Below, one piece after another: positions 1 to 10,354 of a DNA stretch of 44,293 bases (the stretch's first letter is position 1; every line of letters starts with the position of its first letter). This stretch comes from Prorocentrum cordatum (lineage: Eukaryota > Sar > Dinophyceae > Prorocentrales > Prorocentraceae), in the NCBI GenBank assembly GCA_963575745.1, contig CAUYUJ010019337.1, positions 217,501-261,793 on the forward strand, given 5' to 3'. The position numbers were made by a program, and so were the translations under genes. The notes beneath the pieces were generated by a model. The model saw nothing but the letters and a program-made list of their open reading frames with translations, did no database searches and had not been told where the DNA came from.

Positions 1-2520
1 CTTCAGGCCAGGGTAGGCGGGGCACTCCTCTTCCTCCTCGATGATCTGGACTGTTCTGTCCAGGTCCACCCTGTTGTCGTCGACCTCGAGCTGCCTTCGG
101 ATGACGCGGCGCGCGCAGAGGAACTGGTTTTCGTCGGGACGACGCTTCGCGCCCGGAACACGGTTCAACTTCGTCTGGGTACCATCCGAGCTGATGTGCT
201 CACTCTGCACCAGCAGCTCGCTGCCACCGTGCCTTGATATGATTACCAACACGATGTCCACAACCCGCAGCAGTGCGCCGGAGGAGTCCTCTGCCAGTGT
301 GGACTCCCCCCTGACAAGCTCCGTCGAAAATTCCTTCAAAGTCTTCGTGCTGGGGCCACCGAACTGTCTAACATCGATGCCGCAATCGGTGAGGTGCCTC
401 CGCAACGCCTCTTCGTTGAGGCCTATGGGCGCCCGCACCAGCGTCGAGATCTCCTGGGTCTGTGGATATAGATTTACCTTTCGTTCATCGCACTGTGCGC
501 TGGTCATCCAACTGAAAAACTTGGTGTTTCCCTCAGCGTCGGTGGCATGCCAAGCGCCAAAAGAGGGCAACCCGACCTTTGCGAGTTCAACCGCGTCTGT
601 CATTGAGAAAGCGCCCTCCACCAACTCCTTGCGGTAGACAGTCGTGACGCCTGGGTACGAGATCCGCCGCCGTGCCCCGAACTTGCAACGGAATGCCCAA
701 CAGCCTCGGAGGTTGTCCAAGGCCCTTCCCGCCCCAGAAGGCCCAAAGACCCCTCTAAGCGGCTTGCAAGAAATCTCCGGCGGCACCCTCGAGGCCCCCA
801 AAAGGCCTCTGGTACAGGATCCAGGCAAGATAGCGGGATGGGCCGAAGGCCACCAGATAGACTCGTTCTCCTCCTCTACCCGTTCGACACCGCGCAGGTC
901 CAACTCCACGCCCTTGGGGTCGAGCTTGAGGAACTCCTTGAGGATCCTTTCGGCAACCTGCCGCGTGTTCTCATAAGGCTCCTTCGTCGCGCCTGGCAAC
1001 CAGTTGGTGGCACGCCTGCGGCCGTCGCAGAACTCCTCCTCCGTCTCGATGAGGATGCGCTCGCCGCCGTCACTCTTGAGCTTGAGCACCACGACGTCGC
1101 ACACGCGCACCAACTTTTTGTGCTCGGTGGCGTCGAGCATGAGCAGGGCCGCTCCGCCGTCGACCTCCGCAGCCAGCTGTGGCAAGGTCTTTGCCTTCCC
1201 CTTACCGAACGCGCTGGTATCAATCTTGTGGTCCCTCAGCATGTTGGAGAATATCTTGTGGTCGGTGCCGCTCTCCTTCAGCAGCGACTCGGAATATGGC
1301 TTTCCCTTGAGGAACCACTCGTCAATGTCCCGCTGCCTTGCCTTGTCAAACCACTCGTATACCATGCGGTTGTTCATCTTGTCTCTCAAGGCGAACTTGT
1401 TCCCATCAACGTGGGCCGACTGTTTCTGCTCGCTCACGCTTCCACGGTCTTTCGAACTGGCACCTAAACTCTCCGCGCTGGTCCTGGATTTGATTTCGTG
1501 CTCCTCGTTCAACCTGTCGATCAGCTCTTGCCGCCTCTCCTTGATGCCGTCGTCCGCGTCGTCGATCCTCATGTCCTGGATCTGGCCGTCATCGTCCGCG
1601 GCATCGCTAATGGTGCGATGAGCGCTCACCTCCGCCTCTTCGACGCCGTGGCCGACCCATCTGTGCGCCATCACCTGGTCTGCGGATATTCGTGCGGCCT
1701 CTTTCTTCGCGATCGCTTTCCTGATGAAATCCTGGCAGGCCTGGTGAACCCGCTTCGACATCATCGGCTCCCTCGTGCGGATGTCGCTCTCGTCGGCGAA
1801 GGGAAAGCGGCCGCTCACGAGGCCGTACATGGTGATGCCCAGCGCCCACACGTCCACCTTGAGCCCGTAGTTCCCGTCGAAGAATTCGGGCGCCCAGAAA
1901 AGCTGGGTGCCCGCGGCGGTGCTCAGCCGCTCGCCCTTGGCTACGTGGCAAGCGGTGCCGAAGTCGGTGAGGACCACCTTGCAGCCTGGGTCCGTCACGT
2001 CTCTTCGATCCATGAGGTAATTGTCGCCCTTGATGTCCCGGTGGATGGTCGACTTCATGTGCAGATACTGGAGACTGGCTCCCATCTGCCGCGACACGTG
2101 CACGAGGTCCTGGCAATGGATCGGGCCCTTCTGCTGCATGTGCCTCTGCAGGGCCTCCACGAGGTCGCCACCGCTATACTTGTCCATGACGATGCATACG
2201 AAGCACTTCTCGTAGTACACGCCTTGGATCTTCACGATATTCGCGTGGTTGAGAGTCCCCAGCAACGCTGCCTCCTTTTCAATCTCGTCCACCGGCGTCT
2301 CCACCCTGTCTACCATCTTCACCGCGTACTCGGACCCACTTGAGCGGTGCGTGCAGCTGGAGACGACCCCGAACGAGCCCTCGCCCAGCGTCTGCCCAAC
2401 GCAATACTCGTCGAGGAGCCGGGCGCCCCGAAAACTCGGCCGCTTCCCACCCGCGTTCGCGCTCGGGATCCGCTTGCCGGGTGCGCGCCGGGCTCGCGCG
2501 GAGGACCGACGATCCTGAGA
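1..2520 (-). CDS. Ser/Thr protein kinase with two C-terminal repeat domains (partial, runs off left edge)
   Basis: The minus strand is open for 840 codons from 2520 to base 1. The kinase domain comes first: glycine loop LGEGSFGVV (about 2366-2395), EYAVKMV with the ATP lysine, HRDIKGDN near codon 160, DFG near 185, APE near 210, DVWALG near 222, and a CAMK-like end ARISADQVMAHRWV. All key catalytic residues are present, so it should be active. A linker follows, then two homologous copies of a domain of about 170-220 residues (codons about 386-557 and 621-840) sharing KTL, a V.DVV core, a PGA...EN segment and a charged LD...V.L...EEE end. There is no in-frame ATG; a TAG lies just upstream, and CACACAG at 2521-2527 looks like a 3' splice site, so the first exon is probably further right. 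The 661-855 segment matches neither repeat and may be an intron. Substrate unknown. The kinase call is firm; the CAMK-like placement is inference. Confidence 0.88.
661..855 (-). other. Possible in-frame intron between the two repeat domains of the kinase gene
   Basis: These 195 bases interrupt the alignment between the end of repeat 1 (VEEENES) and the SYPG motif that follows the EEE run in repeat 2. ATCT occurs at both edges, and removal would give ES-I-SYPG in frame. The segment has no stop codon, and its composition resembles the CCAAG-rich repeat elsewhere in the window. Standard GT-AG ends are not obvious, so a coding insertion is still possible. Confidence 0.4.
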
Positions 2521-2522
2521 CT

Positions 2523-3540
2523 GTGTGTTAACGCCAACGTGTGCTTGGCCACCGAAGCCCTACCGTGCTTGGCCACCGAAGCCCGACAATAGCATCTGGG
2601 CGGCTCTATGAGGGCCGACACAGGCTGCGTGCTATCGGTGGAGCTGAGCGGGATAACACACACATGATGCGGCTTAGGGTTGCGCACGGGCAGCCCCCCC
2701 AGGTAGTCCTGGCTGGCCTCAACGGGCCCCCGAGTAATCCCAGCTGGCCTCCGCGGGCCCTTTTGAGTAGTCCGGGGCGGTCTCAACACCTCAACCCTGG
2801 GGCGCTCCGCGCCTCCAGGGTTGCCGCTGGAGGCGGCGCCAGGGCGTTGCGACCGCCCAGGATTACTTGGGGGGCTTGTCGAGGCCAGCTGGGTCTACAG
2901 TCATCGTGCTACCATGAGGGACGCCAAACAAGGAACGAAGGGGCTCTTATGGCAGCGGCGAGTATCGGCCACGAGTAGGTTCCCCGAACCAGGTTTAAGG
3001 AACGGCTCGGATACCAAAGCCCTTCCTGAACCCAGGGCGGTCCTTGTTTCAGCGTCTTGACTGTGCTCGGGGTGCCTGTGGAGGCCAGCCGGGACTACCT
3101 TGGGGGGCTGACTGTGCGCTGCCCGAAGCCTTACCAAACACGCACTGCGCCAACACGCGCCATGAGGATCGTCGGGCGGAGGATGCGCAGCCCATGGGCC
3201 CGCGCAGCCCGCGGGCCTGCACCCAGGAATGCTCGCGCCGCAGGCTCGGAGGTCGAGGCGAGATCGCGAGACCTCGGAGCCCGCGCGGAGCCGGCCCAAC
3301 GACCCCTCCGCGGGGCCCAATCCGACCAGCTCTCTGCGCTGCGTCTGGCCGCGGCGACGAGGCCTCGGCCTCTGGAGGCCTCGAAGCCCCCGAGTTCCGG
3401 GCGCTGCAGCTTTTTCACACCGTGCGCTCTCGCCCAGTTTTGGGCCCTGTGCTCCTCACAGATCGGCTCGGCTCGAAAAATGGCGCAGAGACCATGCTGC
3501 AATCTTCTCGCTGCGTCGGATCGCAGGGCAGAGGCGAACG
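2523..3540. repeat. Gene-free stretch with inverted copies of a 40-50 bp repeat
   Basis: A motif close to GGCCAGCCGGGACTACCT occurs in inverted orientation near 2690-2720 and 2735-2760, and in direct orientation near 2860-2895 and 3075-3125, each beside a GGGGGGCT run. A copy of a dispersed 150-170 bp repeat lies at about 3395-3535. No convincing coding frame was seen. Confidence 0.5.
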
Positions 3541-3757
3541 AGTAAGGGGACGGGGGAAGTGGGAGCCGAGGGGCGCCGCGAAGACCCGAGCCAAAGTGGC
3601 TACGGAGGGGGAGCGCAGTGAGCCCCGAGGGGGGCGCCTTGGGGCCGCGAGGGCGGCCGCGGGGCAAGCTGCCGTGGCGGCTTGCGGCCATGCGACCCAG
3701 GCAAGGCCTTGCGACGAGAGGGTGTCGGCGAGGGGCTCAGGACTGCGAGCCGCAGGA

Positions 3758-3891
3758 GGAGGATGAGAAGGAGGAGGGGGAGGAGGAGGAGGAGGAGGAG
3801 GAGGAGGAGGAGGAGGAGGAGGAGGAGGAGGAGGAGGATCCGCAGCAGCAGCAGCAGCAGCACAGCGCAGCAGCAGCAGCAGCAGCAGCAG

Positions 3892-3937
<46 letters not shown>

Positions 3938-3956
3938 GAGAGGAGGAGGAGGAACA

Positions 3957-3988
<32 letters not shown>

Positions 3989-4275
3989 GGAGGAGGAGCA
4001 GGAGGAGGGAACCGGAGGAGCAGGAGGAGGGAGGAGGGGAGAGGAGGAGGAGGAGGAGGAGGAGGAGGAGGAGGAGGAGGAGAGGAGGAGTAGGAGGAGG
4101 TGTAGGAGAAGGAGGACTTAGGAGGAGGAGGAAACAGAGGAGGAGAAACAGAGGAGGAGGAGGAGGAGGAGGAGGAGGAGGAGGAGGAGGAGGAGGAGGA
4201 GGAACAGAGGAGGAGGAGTAGAATGAGGAGGAGGAGGAGAAGGAGGAGGAGCGAGTAGCGAGGAGGAGGGAGGGC
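3758..4275 (+). repeat. Compound GGA/CAG microsatellite
   Basis: About 500 bp of mostly (GGA)n, interrupted by (CAG)n at about 3841-3935. The translations (poly-Glu, Gly, Arg, Gln, Ser, Leu) are low-complexity readings in every frame and were not called as genes. Confidence 0.9.
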
Positions 4276-4554
4276 GACGTCAGGAGACTCTATCGCCTTC
4301 AGTGTCTCAGTGCCTCAGTACCTCAGGGGGAGGAGGCGGAGGAGCAGGAGGAGGAGGACGAGGAGGGGGAGGAGGAGCATGAAAAGGAGGAGGAGGAGGA
4401 AGAGGCGGGGAGGGAGAGGAGCAAGGAGCGAGGAGCGAGGCCCCTCCCCCCCACGTGCAGCCGAGGCCAAGGGGGGGGGCTCGGCAAGCTGGCGTGGAGA
4501 CAGGGGCAGACCCGACGAAGGGGGCGCTGACGCTGGCGATGGGAGGAGGGATAC

Positions 4555-4749
4555 TCGGGTCGGGCGAAAGGGGGGGATAGCAAAGGGGGGGTTTGAGAAT
4601 CAGCTCTCGTAGCTGATTTTCCCGGCGCCTCCCGGCGCCGGAGGCGGCCATGTATCGAGGAATGGGCCCGGCGGCGGGGCAGAAACCAGCTGCATGCAGC
4701 AGATTTCGTAACCCCCCCTTTCCCAATCCCCCCCTTTCGCCCGGCCCGA
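4555..4749 (+). mobile_element. Introner-family 1 element, 195 bp, with TSD GATAC
   Basis: The element begins TCGGGTCGGGCGAAAG and ends with its near inverted complement CTTTCGCCCGGCCCGA. It is flanked by GATAC at 4550-4554 and 4750-4754, a clean 5-bp target-site duplication. Its interior (GGCGCCTCCCGGCGCC palindrome, CAGCTGCATGCAGC) matches the copies at 42812-43007 and 34243-34542. Excision leaves a minus frame open on both sides, but codon use there is unlike the real genes, so I do not claim a host gene here. Confidence 0.85.
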
Positions 4750-5084
4750 GATACGGTGAGGGCACTGGAATACGACCAGGCCCTGGACAACAGGACATCC
4801 TTGCAAGAACGTTCGAGTGTACCCTCTCCCAGGATGCATGATGCATAAGAACATCCAACATACATGACGAATGGTGGGGTACCCTCCCCGAACCGACCTC
4901 GATCTGACACCTCGGTCCGACTGGAACGAACCATTGGACAAGGGATCCAAGGTCTAGAAGCCGACGGAGCCCCAATCGAGGCCACCCGGGCGCATTCCTT
5001 AACCAACGCAGCCAAAGGGGGGGGGATCAGCCTAGGGAGGGAACACCGACCTGGAATCGGCGATACATCTGCGATAGGTCGGCG

Positions 5085-5205
5085 ATGGCCCCCGATGGCG
5101 GAACTGCACGTCTTGGACGGGGTGGGCTATGAGGCCCCTATTGGCAAATAATGGGCGATCGCGGGTCGATGTATCCCCCCCTGAGCCTACCCCCTCCTGA
5201 CGCTG
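5085..5205 (+). repeat. Dispersed repeat, related to 13385-13512
   Basis: Both copies share the order CGATGGC, GGGCGATC/GGGCGATT, GGGTCGATG and a C-run followed by GAGCC. No coding potential was recognised. Confidence 0.45.
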
Positions 5206-5252
5206 CCCCGAAGTCAGTTAGCCGCGCGGTGGCCGGGCTGAGCGGACGAGGA

Positions 5253-5475
5253 CAAGATGTGGAGGAGGGCTGGCGAAGCCAGAGGATGCAGCGGGGGACT
5301 TGGCAGCACCTCAACACACGGGGCCCCGAGACTCTGAGGTCCAAACCCCTCAGGTCTTGACAACAATCATGACGGGACATTTTTCGCCATTTTCGGCCTG
5401 CGGGGGCCCTTACTGGTCCTCGGGGCCGTCAACAAAAAACTCGGGATGAAAAACCAGCTCCAGAGATTGGTCCAA
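5253..5475 (+). repeat. Dispersed ~225-bp repeat, copy 1 (direct)
   Basis: This copy contains GTGGAGGAGGGCTGGCG, GCAGCGGGGGAC, CCCCTCAGGTC and GATGAAAAACCAGC in the same order as the reverse complement of 7515-7745. Shorter related segments lie at about 12290-12420 (+) and 23530-23660 (-). Confidence 0.7.
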
Positions 5476-5518
5476 ACTTCTGGGGGTCGACGTAATGCAC
5501 AAAAGCCATGACGTCGGA

Positions 5519-5700
5519 AACCTGGGGATCTGGGCGTCGCAATTTTTTCACACCGGGCGCTCTCGCCTGGTTTCGGGCCCCTGGGCCATCACATGCTGAT
5601 CCGGCTCGAAAGGTGCCGCAGAGAGACCAGGTCCAGTACTCCAGTCGTGATTTTTCGCGCTGCTGTAATTTTCGCAGCGTCGGATCTCAGGGTACATGGG
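5519..5700 (+). repeat. Dispersed ~170-bp repeat
   Basis: One of at least six copies. Shared blocks are TTTTTTCACACCG, GGGCGCTCTCG, TTTCGGGCC, a GATC..GCTCGA block, CGTGATTTT and CGTCGGATCTCAGGG. Others are at 3395-3535 (+), 5835-6000 (-), 10203-10350 (+), 20140-20240 (-) and 37680-37770 (-). Confidence 0.65.
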
Positions 5701-5834
5701 GCCCCAGGGCGAGGATGCCCTGAGTAGTGCAAGCTCAACCTGGAGGCCCTTTCCTGCTGGGATGGTCGCGGGGATTGCTAAGGGGATATGGGGCTTACCA
5801 GCGAATGCCACACTGATGACCCTGAGATCCGACG

Positions 5835-6000
5835 TCTCGAAAGAGTTGCAACTTCGCGAAACATCACGACCAGAGCCTGGGACCCCACCTGTCTGCGCCA
5901 TTTCTCGAGCTGGACCGATCTGCGAGGGTCCTGGGGCCCGAGGCTGCTCGAGAACGCCCGGGGCTCGAACAACATCGCGACGCCAGGATCTCGTGGGGAG
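5835..6000 (-). repeat. Dispersed ~170-bp repeat, inverted copy
   Basis: The reverse complement reads GAGATCCTGGCGT, CGAGCC.GGGCGTTCTCG, GACCCTCGCAG and CGTGATGTTTCG. It aligns closely with the direct copy at 10203-10350. Confidence 0.65.
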
Positions 6001-6409
6001 CCCCCCCCGATCCTCTCGGCAGCCCCCGCGCAGAGCCCGGCAGCCCCGCAGGCCCCGCTCCTCCGGACCCCGTCGTGAAGCCCCCGGACCAGGCCCTGCC
6101 TTCGAGTGGGGTGCTTTGACTGCAGCACCGCACTGCCCCAGCATTGATCTTCCTCGTCGAGTCCACGGACAGTCCGCAGAGCTTTCGCAGATCTGCGAAC
6201 CTTCTGCGTACAGTCGGGGCGCTGGAGAAGGAACCCTTTTCGTTGGGGAGGGGCTCGGTGTTCCTTGATTGTCTTACAGCTTGCCTCGGGTTTTCCCTCG
6301 GTTTTCGATGGGAAACCGAAGTTCTCAACTTGCGGATGAAAGGGGCCTCGTTCCTTATTTCGGGTTCCTTCGGTCAACGCTCCGACTGTATCTTCGTTGA
6401 AGGGGCGGG

Positions 6410-6612
6410 GAGAAAGAGGAGGAGAAAGAGGAGGAGGAGGAGGAGGAGGAGGAGGAGGAGGAGGAGGAGGAGGAGGAGGAGGAGGAGGAGGGGAGGAGGA
6501 GGAGGAGGAGGAGGAGGAGGAGGAGGAGGAGGAGGAGGAGGAGGAGGAGGAGGAGGAGGAGGAGGGGAGGAGGGGAGGGGGAGGTGGAGGTGGAGGAGGA
6601 GGAGGGGGAAGC
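6410..6612 (+). repeat. (GGA)n microsatellite
   Basis: About 200 bp of nearly pure GGA triplets with a few GGGGA interruptions. Confidence 0.9.
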
Positions 6613-6924
6613 GGAGCTCCACTCTGGGGCGCAAATCAACTCTTCCATCGCTCCCCCGACTCGAGGCCCGGGCCTGCCCGGAGCAGCACGGCGCGCGGGG
6701 CGGCGGGGGGCAGACCTCCGACGACCCGACCTGCCTCTTCTCCCCGCCGCCCGCGTCCTCGCCCTCGTCGTCGCGGTCGTCGCTCCGTGCCCCTCCTCCT
6801 CGCTCCTCGCTCCTCGCTTCTCCTCCTCCAGCTGCTCCTCCTCCTTCTCCTCCTCCAGCTGCTCCTCCTCCTCCTCCTCCTTCTCCTCCTCCTCCAGCTG
6901 CTCCTCCTTCTCCTGGTTCCTGGT

Positions 6925-7295
6925 TCCTGACGGCCTGAAGGTTCGTCGAACGCAGCCTTTCTCCTCCTCCTCCTCCTCCTCCTGCTCCTGCTCCTGCTCC
7001 TGCTGCTGCTGCTCCTCCTCCTCCTCCTCCTCCTCCTCCTCTTCCTCCTCCTCCTCCTCCTCCTCCTCCTCCTCCTCCTCCTCCTCCTTCCGAATCGTCT
7101 CTGGCCTACACTCCCCCTCGAAATCAAACGCACGGTTTTAACCTTGGGCGGCGCGCGAAACCGCGGCCCACGGGGTCAATATTCATGTGCTTGCAGTCTC
7201 CAGTTCTGGCGCGAACATAGAGATGCCGAGGTCCTGGGGCGCCGCCACGTCGCGGGAAGAACTTGCGCTTGACTTCGAGGGGGGTTGTAGACCCA
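6925..7295 (+). repeat. Long direct duplication, copy 1 (contains a CTC array)
   Basis: It starts with CGGCCTGAAGGTTCGTCG, continues through a (CTC)n array at about 6958-7090, and ends with a unique segment (GGCGCCGCCACGTCGCGG, then a G-run and TGTAG). The same modules in the same order recur at 9230-9700. No protein was recognised. Confidence 0.75.
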
Positions 7296-7514
7296 GAGAT
7301 CGACCCTCCGAAGGAATTGGAGCGGCTGGCTTTTGGCTATCTTGCGGCCTCCAAGGGCCCGCAGTGGGCGCTTTGGGGCTAGCAACAACAACGGCTCAGG
7401 ATGAGAAACCGGCTCGCCCAGACCCCGGGGGAGGCACGAATCGAAAAAACTGGAGCGGCGGATGTCTGGGGGCCTCCGACGTCATGCTTTTCTCACATCG
7501 TCGACCCCAAGAGG

Positions 7515-7745
7515 TCTCGACTCATTCCCTGGGGCTGGTTTTTCATCTCGAGCCGTGTCTTGACAATCACGGGGTCCCAGTAAAGATCCCTGGAGGCCGA
7601 AAACAGCGAGCAATTTCCCGCCATGCTTCTTTTATGACCTGAAGGGTCTCGGTCTCAGGGGTCCCGGAGCTCCATGTTTGAGGTGCCGCCAGGTCCCCCG
7701 CTGCCCCCGCGGGGCTCGCCAGCCCTCCTCCACTTTTTGCCCTCG
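7515..7745 (-). repeat. Dispersed ~225-bp repeat, copy 2 (inverted)
   Basis: It aligns along its length with the direct copy at 5253-5475 when reverse complemented. Confidence 0.7.
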
Positions 7746-7886
7746 AGGCCGCGAGCAGCTTAAGCACCGCCCGGTCTTGACTTCTGCACGGCGCGAGGGC
7801 GGCCCCGGGGGGGGCTTCGGGGGCTCCTGGATCTCTCTCTCGAGCACGCCTCGCAGGCAGCGGATGAACGCCCCGAAGTGGTGTGC
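7745..7886 (-). CDS. Weak candidate exon, unknown product
   Basis: After a possible 3' splice site (GACCGCAG just above 7886) the minus strand reads AHHFGAFIRCLRGVLEREIQ and then a Pro-rich tail. This looks more protein-like than the other frames, but it is short, has no defined donor, and abuts a dispersed repeat. It may be chance in GC-rich DNA. Confidence 0.2.
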
Positions 7887-8010
7887 CTGCGGTCGGCGGC
7901 GGGCCGACGCGGCCGGCATCGGAAGCCGGGACGCACCGGCACGGATTCCGCACCCGGGTCAGATCGGCCGCACCACGATGCACAGCAGCGCCAGGCGAGC
8001 ATCGGCAAGA

Positions 8011-8163
8011 GGCCTCCCAAATGGGGTCCGAGGATCGCGCCGCATCGCCGATGCGCCGGGGACGTCGGCGATGCATCGCCTCTGCACCGAGCCGCATCGG
8101 CGACTCAGCGGCGATGCGGCGCGATCCTCCGACCCCATCTACTGGGACCCCATCTGGGAGGCC
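8011..8163. mobile_element. Palindromic MITE-like element, GGCGATGCATCG family
   Basis: The ends are inverted copies of GGCCTCCCA.ATGGGGTCC followed by GATCGCGCCGCATCGCCG. The centre holds CGGCGATGCATCGCC. Related fold-backs lie at 14072-14250 and about 21120-21290. No ORF is present, as expected for a non-autonomous element. Confidence 0.75.
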
Positions 8164-8184
8164 CAGAGATCGGGCAGCATCTAG

Positions 8185-8335
8185 ACGAGCGCGTTACACT
8201 ACTCGCGAAGCCACTACTCGCAACTGGTCTGGATCCGCCGCGGGGGATTTACGAAACATCACATCGAAGCGAACATGTGTTTTGTCAGACGCTTGCGAGC
8301 AGGCACTCTGCGAGTAGTGGAACGCGCTCGGCGAG
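8185..8335. repeat. Fold-back repeat
   Basis: GAGCGCGTTACACTACTCGC on the left pairs with an inverted copy (GCGAGTAGTGGAACGCGCTC) on the right. Confidence 0.6.
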
Positions 8336-8349
8336 CAAGACATCGATAC

Positions 8350-8404
8350 ACCACCACCGTGCCAAGCCAGGGCCATCCTGGCCCTGGGCTGGCACGGTGG
8401 TGGT
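8350..8404. repeat. Hairpin with 26-bp arms
   Basis: The arms 8350-8375 and 8379-8404 pair at 24 of 26 positions around a 3-nt loop. The sequence begins ACCACCACCGTGCCA. No neighbouring gene suggests a terminator or RNA role. Confidence 0.75.
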
Positions 8405-8822
8405 ATACAGTGCGGGCGCGACCGCAAGAAACCCTCGTAAGAAACCCAACCCTGCAAACCGCGAGCGAGGCGCCCCTGAGGGGAAGCCCAGAGCACCCTG
8501 AACGCAGCAGCTTCTTCGACGGCTGGGGGAAGCCACCGCGCAGCTCGCGGAGCGAAGACACCCAGGACGCCCTGACGAAAAACATTCTGGCTTCTTGATG
8601 CGCGCCCCCACTGCATAGACGCCTTCGTCGGACAAAGATCGGGCCGCATCGCATCGCTGTCGGCTACACGTAAGAGTGACCCTGGGTAAGAGTGACCTCT
8701 GGTGCGCGGCTTTGGGGGGACCGCGCGGAGGCCAGATCCAGGCGCGCTGGCCGCTGCTGCCGCTTCGCGTTCGGCCATCTGGGGGCCCATCTGTGCCCGC
8801 ACCAAAGGTCACTCCGGCGAAA

Positions 8823-8989
8823 TAGAGGAAAAAGAACTATGCACATGCACCGATTCTGGCCAGGCCCATCCTGAGCCCAGGATCGGTGCATACGCCCTCC
8901 TACCTTGGCCAGGAAGGCATATGCACCGATCCTGGGTCAAAGATGGGCCTTGCCAGGATCGGTGCATGTGCATAGTTCTCTTCGCCCGA
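8823..8989 (+). mobile_element. Introner-family 2 element, 167 bp, TSD CGAAA
   Basis: The arms carry GAACTATGCACATGCACC, the same inverted repeat that bounds RPL4 intron 1 (36199-36368). Further nested palindromes (CCAGGATCGGTGCAT) fill the interior. CGAAA occurs at 8818-8822 and 8990-8994. The element sits inside another fold-back whose arms ACGTAAGAGTGACC lie near 8669 and 8995-9008, so it is a nested insertion outside any recognised gene. Confidence 0.82.
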
Positions 8990-9229
8990 CGAAAGGTCAC
9001 TCTTACGTCCAGTCGATGCTGGCATGTCGGACTCGCACCGCGTCGGGCCGGCCGATGCCCAGCGTCGAGTCGGATGGGTCGCACCGAGGTGGGCACCCTG
9101 CGGCGGGCCGCGCGCGGAGGGTCCAGGGCGCGCGAGCAGGAGAGGAGGCGCCCAGGAGGAGCCGGCTGCACGCGGGAGTGGCCCCCAGTCAGGAGTGACC
9201 TTTGTGGTGCGCGGTTCCTCGCCCCGAAT

Positions 9230-9700
9230 CGTCCGACGGCCTGAAGGTTCGTCGAACGCAGCCTTTCTCCTCCTCCTGCTCCTCCTCCTGCTCCTGCTCC
9301 TCCTCCTCCTCCTCCTCCTCCTCCTCCTCCTCTGTGCGACGTGCTCTGGGCTCCTGGTTCATGGGTTCTGCTCCTGCTCCTCCTCCTCCTCCTCCTCCTC
9401 CTCCTCCTCCTCCTCCTCCTTCTCCTCCTCCTCCTCCTCCTCCTCCCTCGAGTCGTCTCCGGCCTGCCCCCCCCCTCGAAAGCAAACGCAAGCTGTGGAC
9501 GGTGGTCGGTGCGCGGAACGCGGCCGACGGGGTCAAGCGAATTATGTGTCTTTGCAGTCGCCGATCTCGGCGCGAACATGGAGATGCTGAGTGTCTTTGC
9601 AGTCGCCAATTTCGGCGCGAACATGGAGATGCTGAGGTCGTGGGGCGCCGCCACGTCGCGGGAAGAATTTGCGTCCGCTTTCGGGGGGGGGGTGTAGGCT
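9230..9700 (+). repeat. Long direct duplication, copy 2, with internal 45-bp tandem
   Basis: It repeats the modules of 6925-7295: CGGCCTGAAGGTTCGTCG, CTC arrays (9266-9335 and 9371-9450), then the GGCGCCGCCACGTCGCGG segment. A 45-bp unit (TGTCTTTGCAGTCGCC...) is present twice, at 9547-9591 and 9592-9636; the first copy of the duplication has it once. Confidence 0.75.
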
Positions 9701-10009
9701 CAAGTCGGGCGTGTCCCCCTACAGGGAGGTTTTGGGCGACAACATAAAACAAAAATACTCACCCCCTCCCCAAGTGGGCAAACATAATCAAAACCTCGTA
9801 ATTACCCAAACTTATTTTTTGACTATTTTTGAATGTTCCCCCTGCAGAGGGACAGGCCCGCCTTGAGTGTAGCCAAGAGTGACCTCTGCCTGCGCGGCCC
9901 GCCGGCCGCCGCGAGCGATGCGGCAGTGGCGGCCCGCGTGCTTGGCGTCCCCAGGCATCCAGCCGCTCCCGTTTTTTCGATGCGTGGGCCCGAGGTCCGG
10001 ACCACCTCG

Positions 10010-10202
10010 CCCTCCTCCTCCTCCTTCCTCTCCTCCTCCTCCTCCTCCTCCTCCTCCTCCTCTCCTCTTCCTCCACCTCTCCCCTTCCTCCCTCCTCCCT
10101 CCTCCCCTCCCTTCCTCCTCCTCCTCCTCCTCCTCCTCCTCCTCCTCCTGTTCCCTCTCCTCCTCCTCGTCCTATTCCTTCTCCTCCTCCTCCTCCTCCT
10201 CT
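10010..10202 (+). repeat. (CTC)n microsatellite
   Basis: About 190 bp of CTC triplets with CCT and CTT interruptions, immediately followed by a dispersed ~170-bp repeat (10203-10350). Confidence 0.85.
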
Positions 10203-10354
10203 GAGATCCTGGCGTGCCAATTTTGTCGAGCCGGGCGTTCTCGTCGAATTTCGGGCCGGGGACCCTCGCAGCTCGATCCAATTCGAAAAAGGGCGCCGGC
10301 AGATGGGGTCTGGGGCTCCGGCCGTGATTTCAACGATGTCTCAGTTCTTAGCAT

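Noticed and set aside
6144-6938. Long plus-strand open frame with poly-Arg/Gly and Pro/Ala runs
   Set aside because: It is the translation of a GGA array and a CTC array; all three frames and the opposite strand are equally open and no domain appears.
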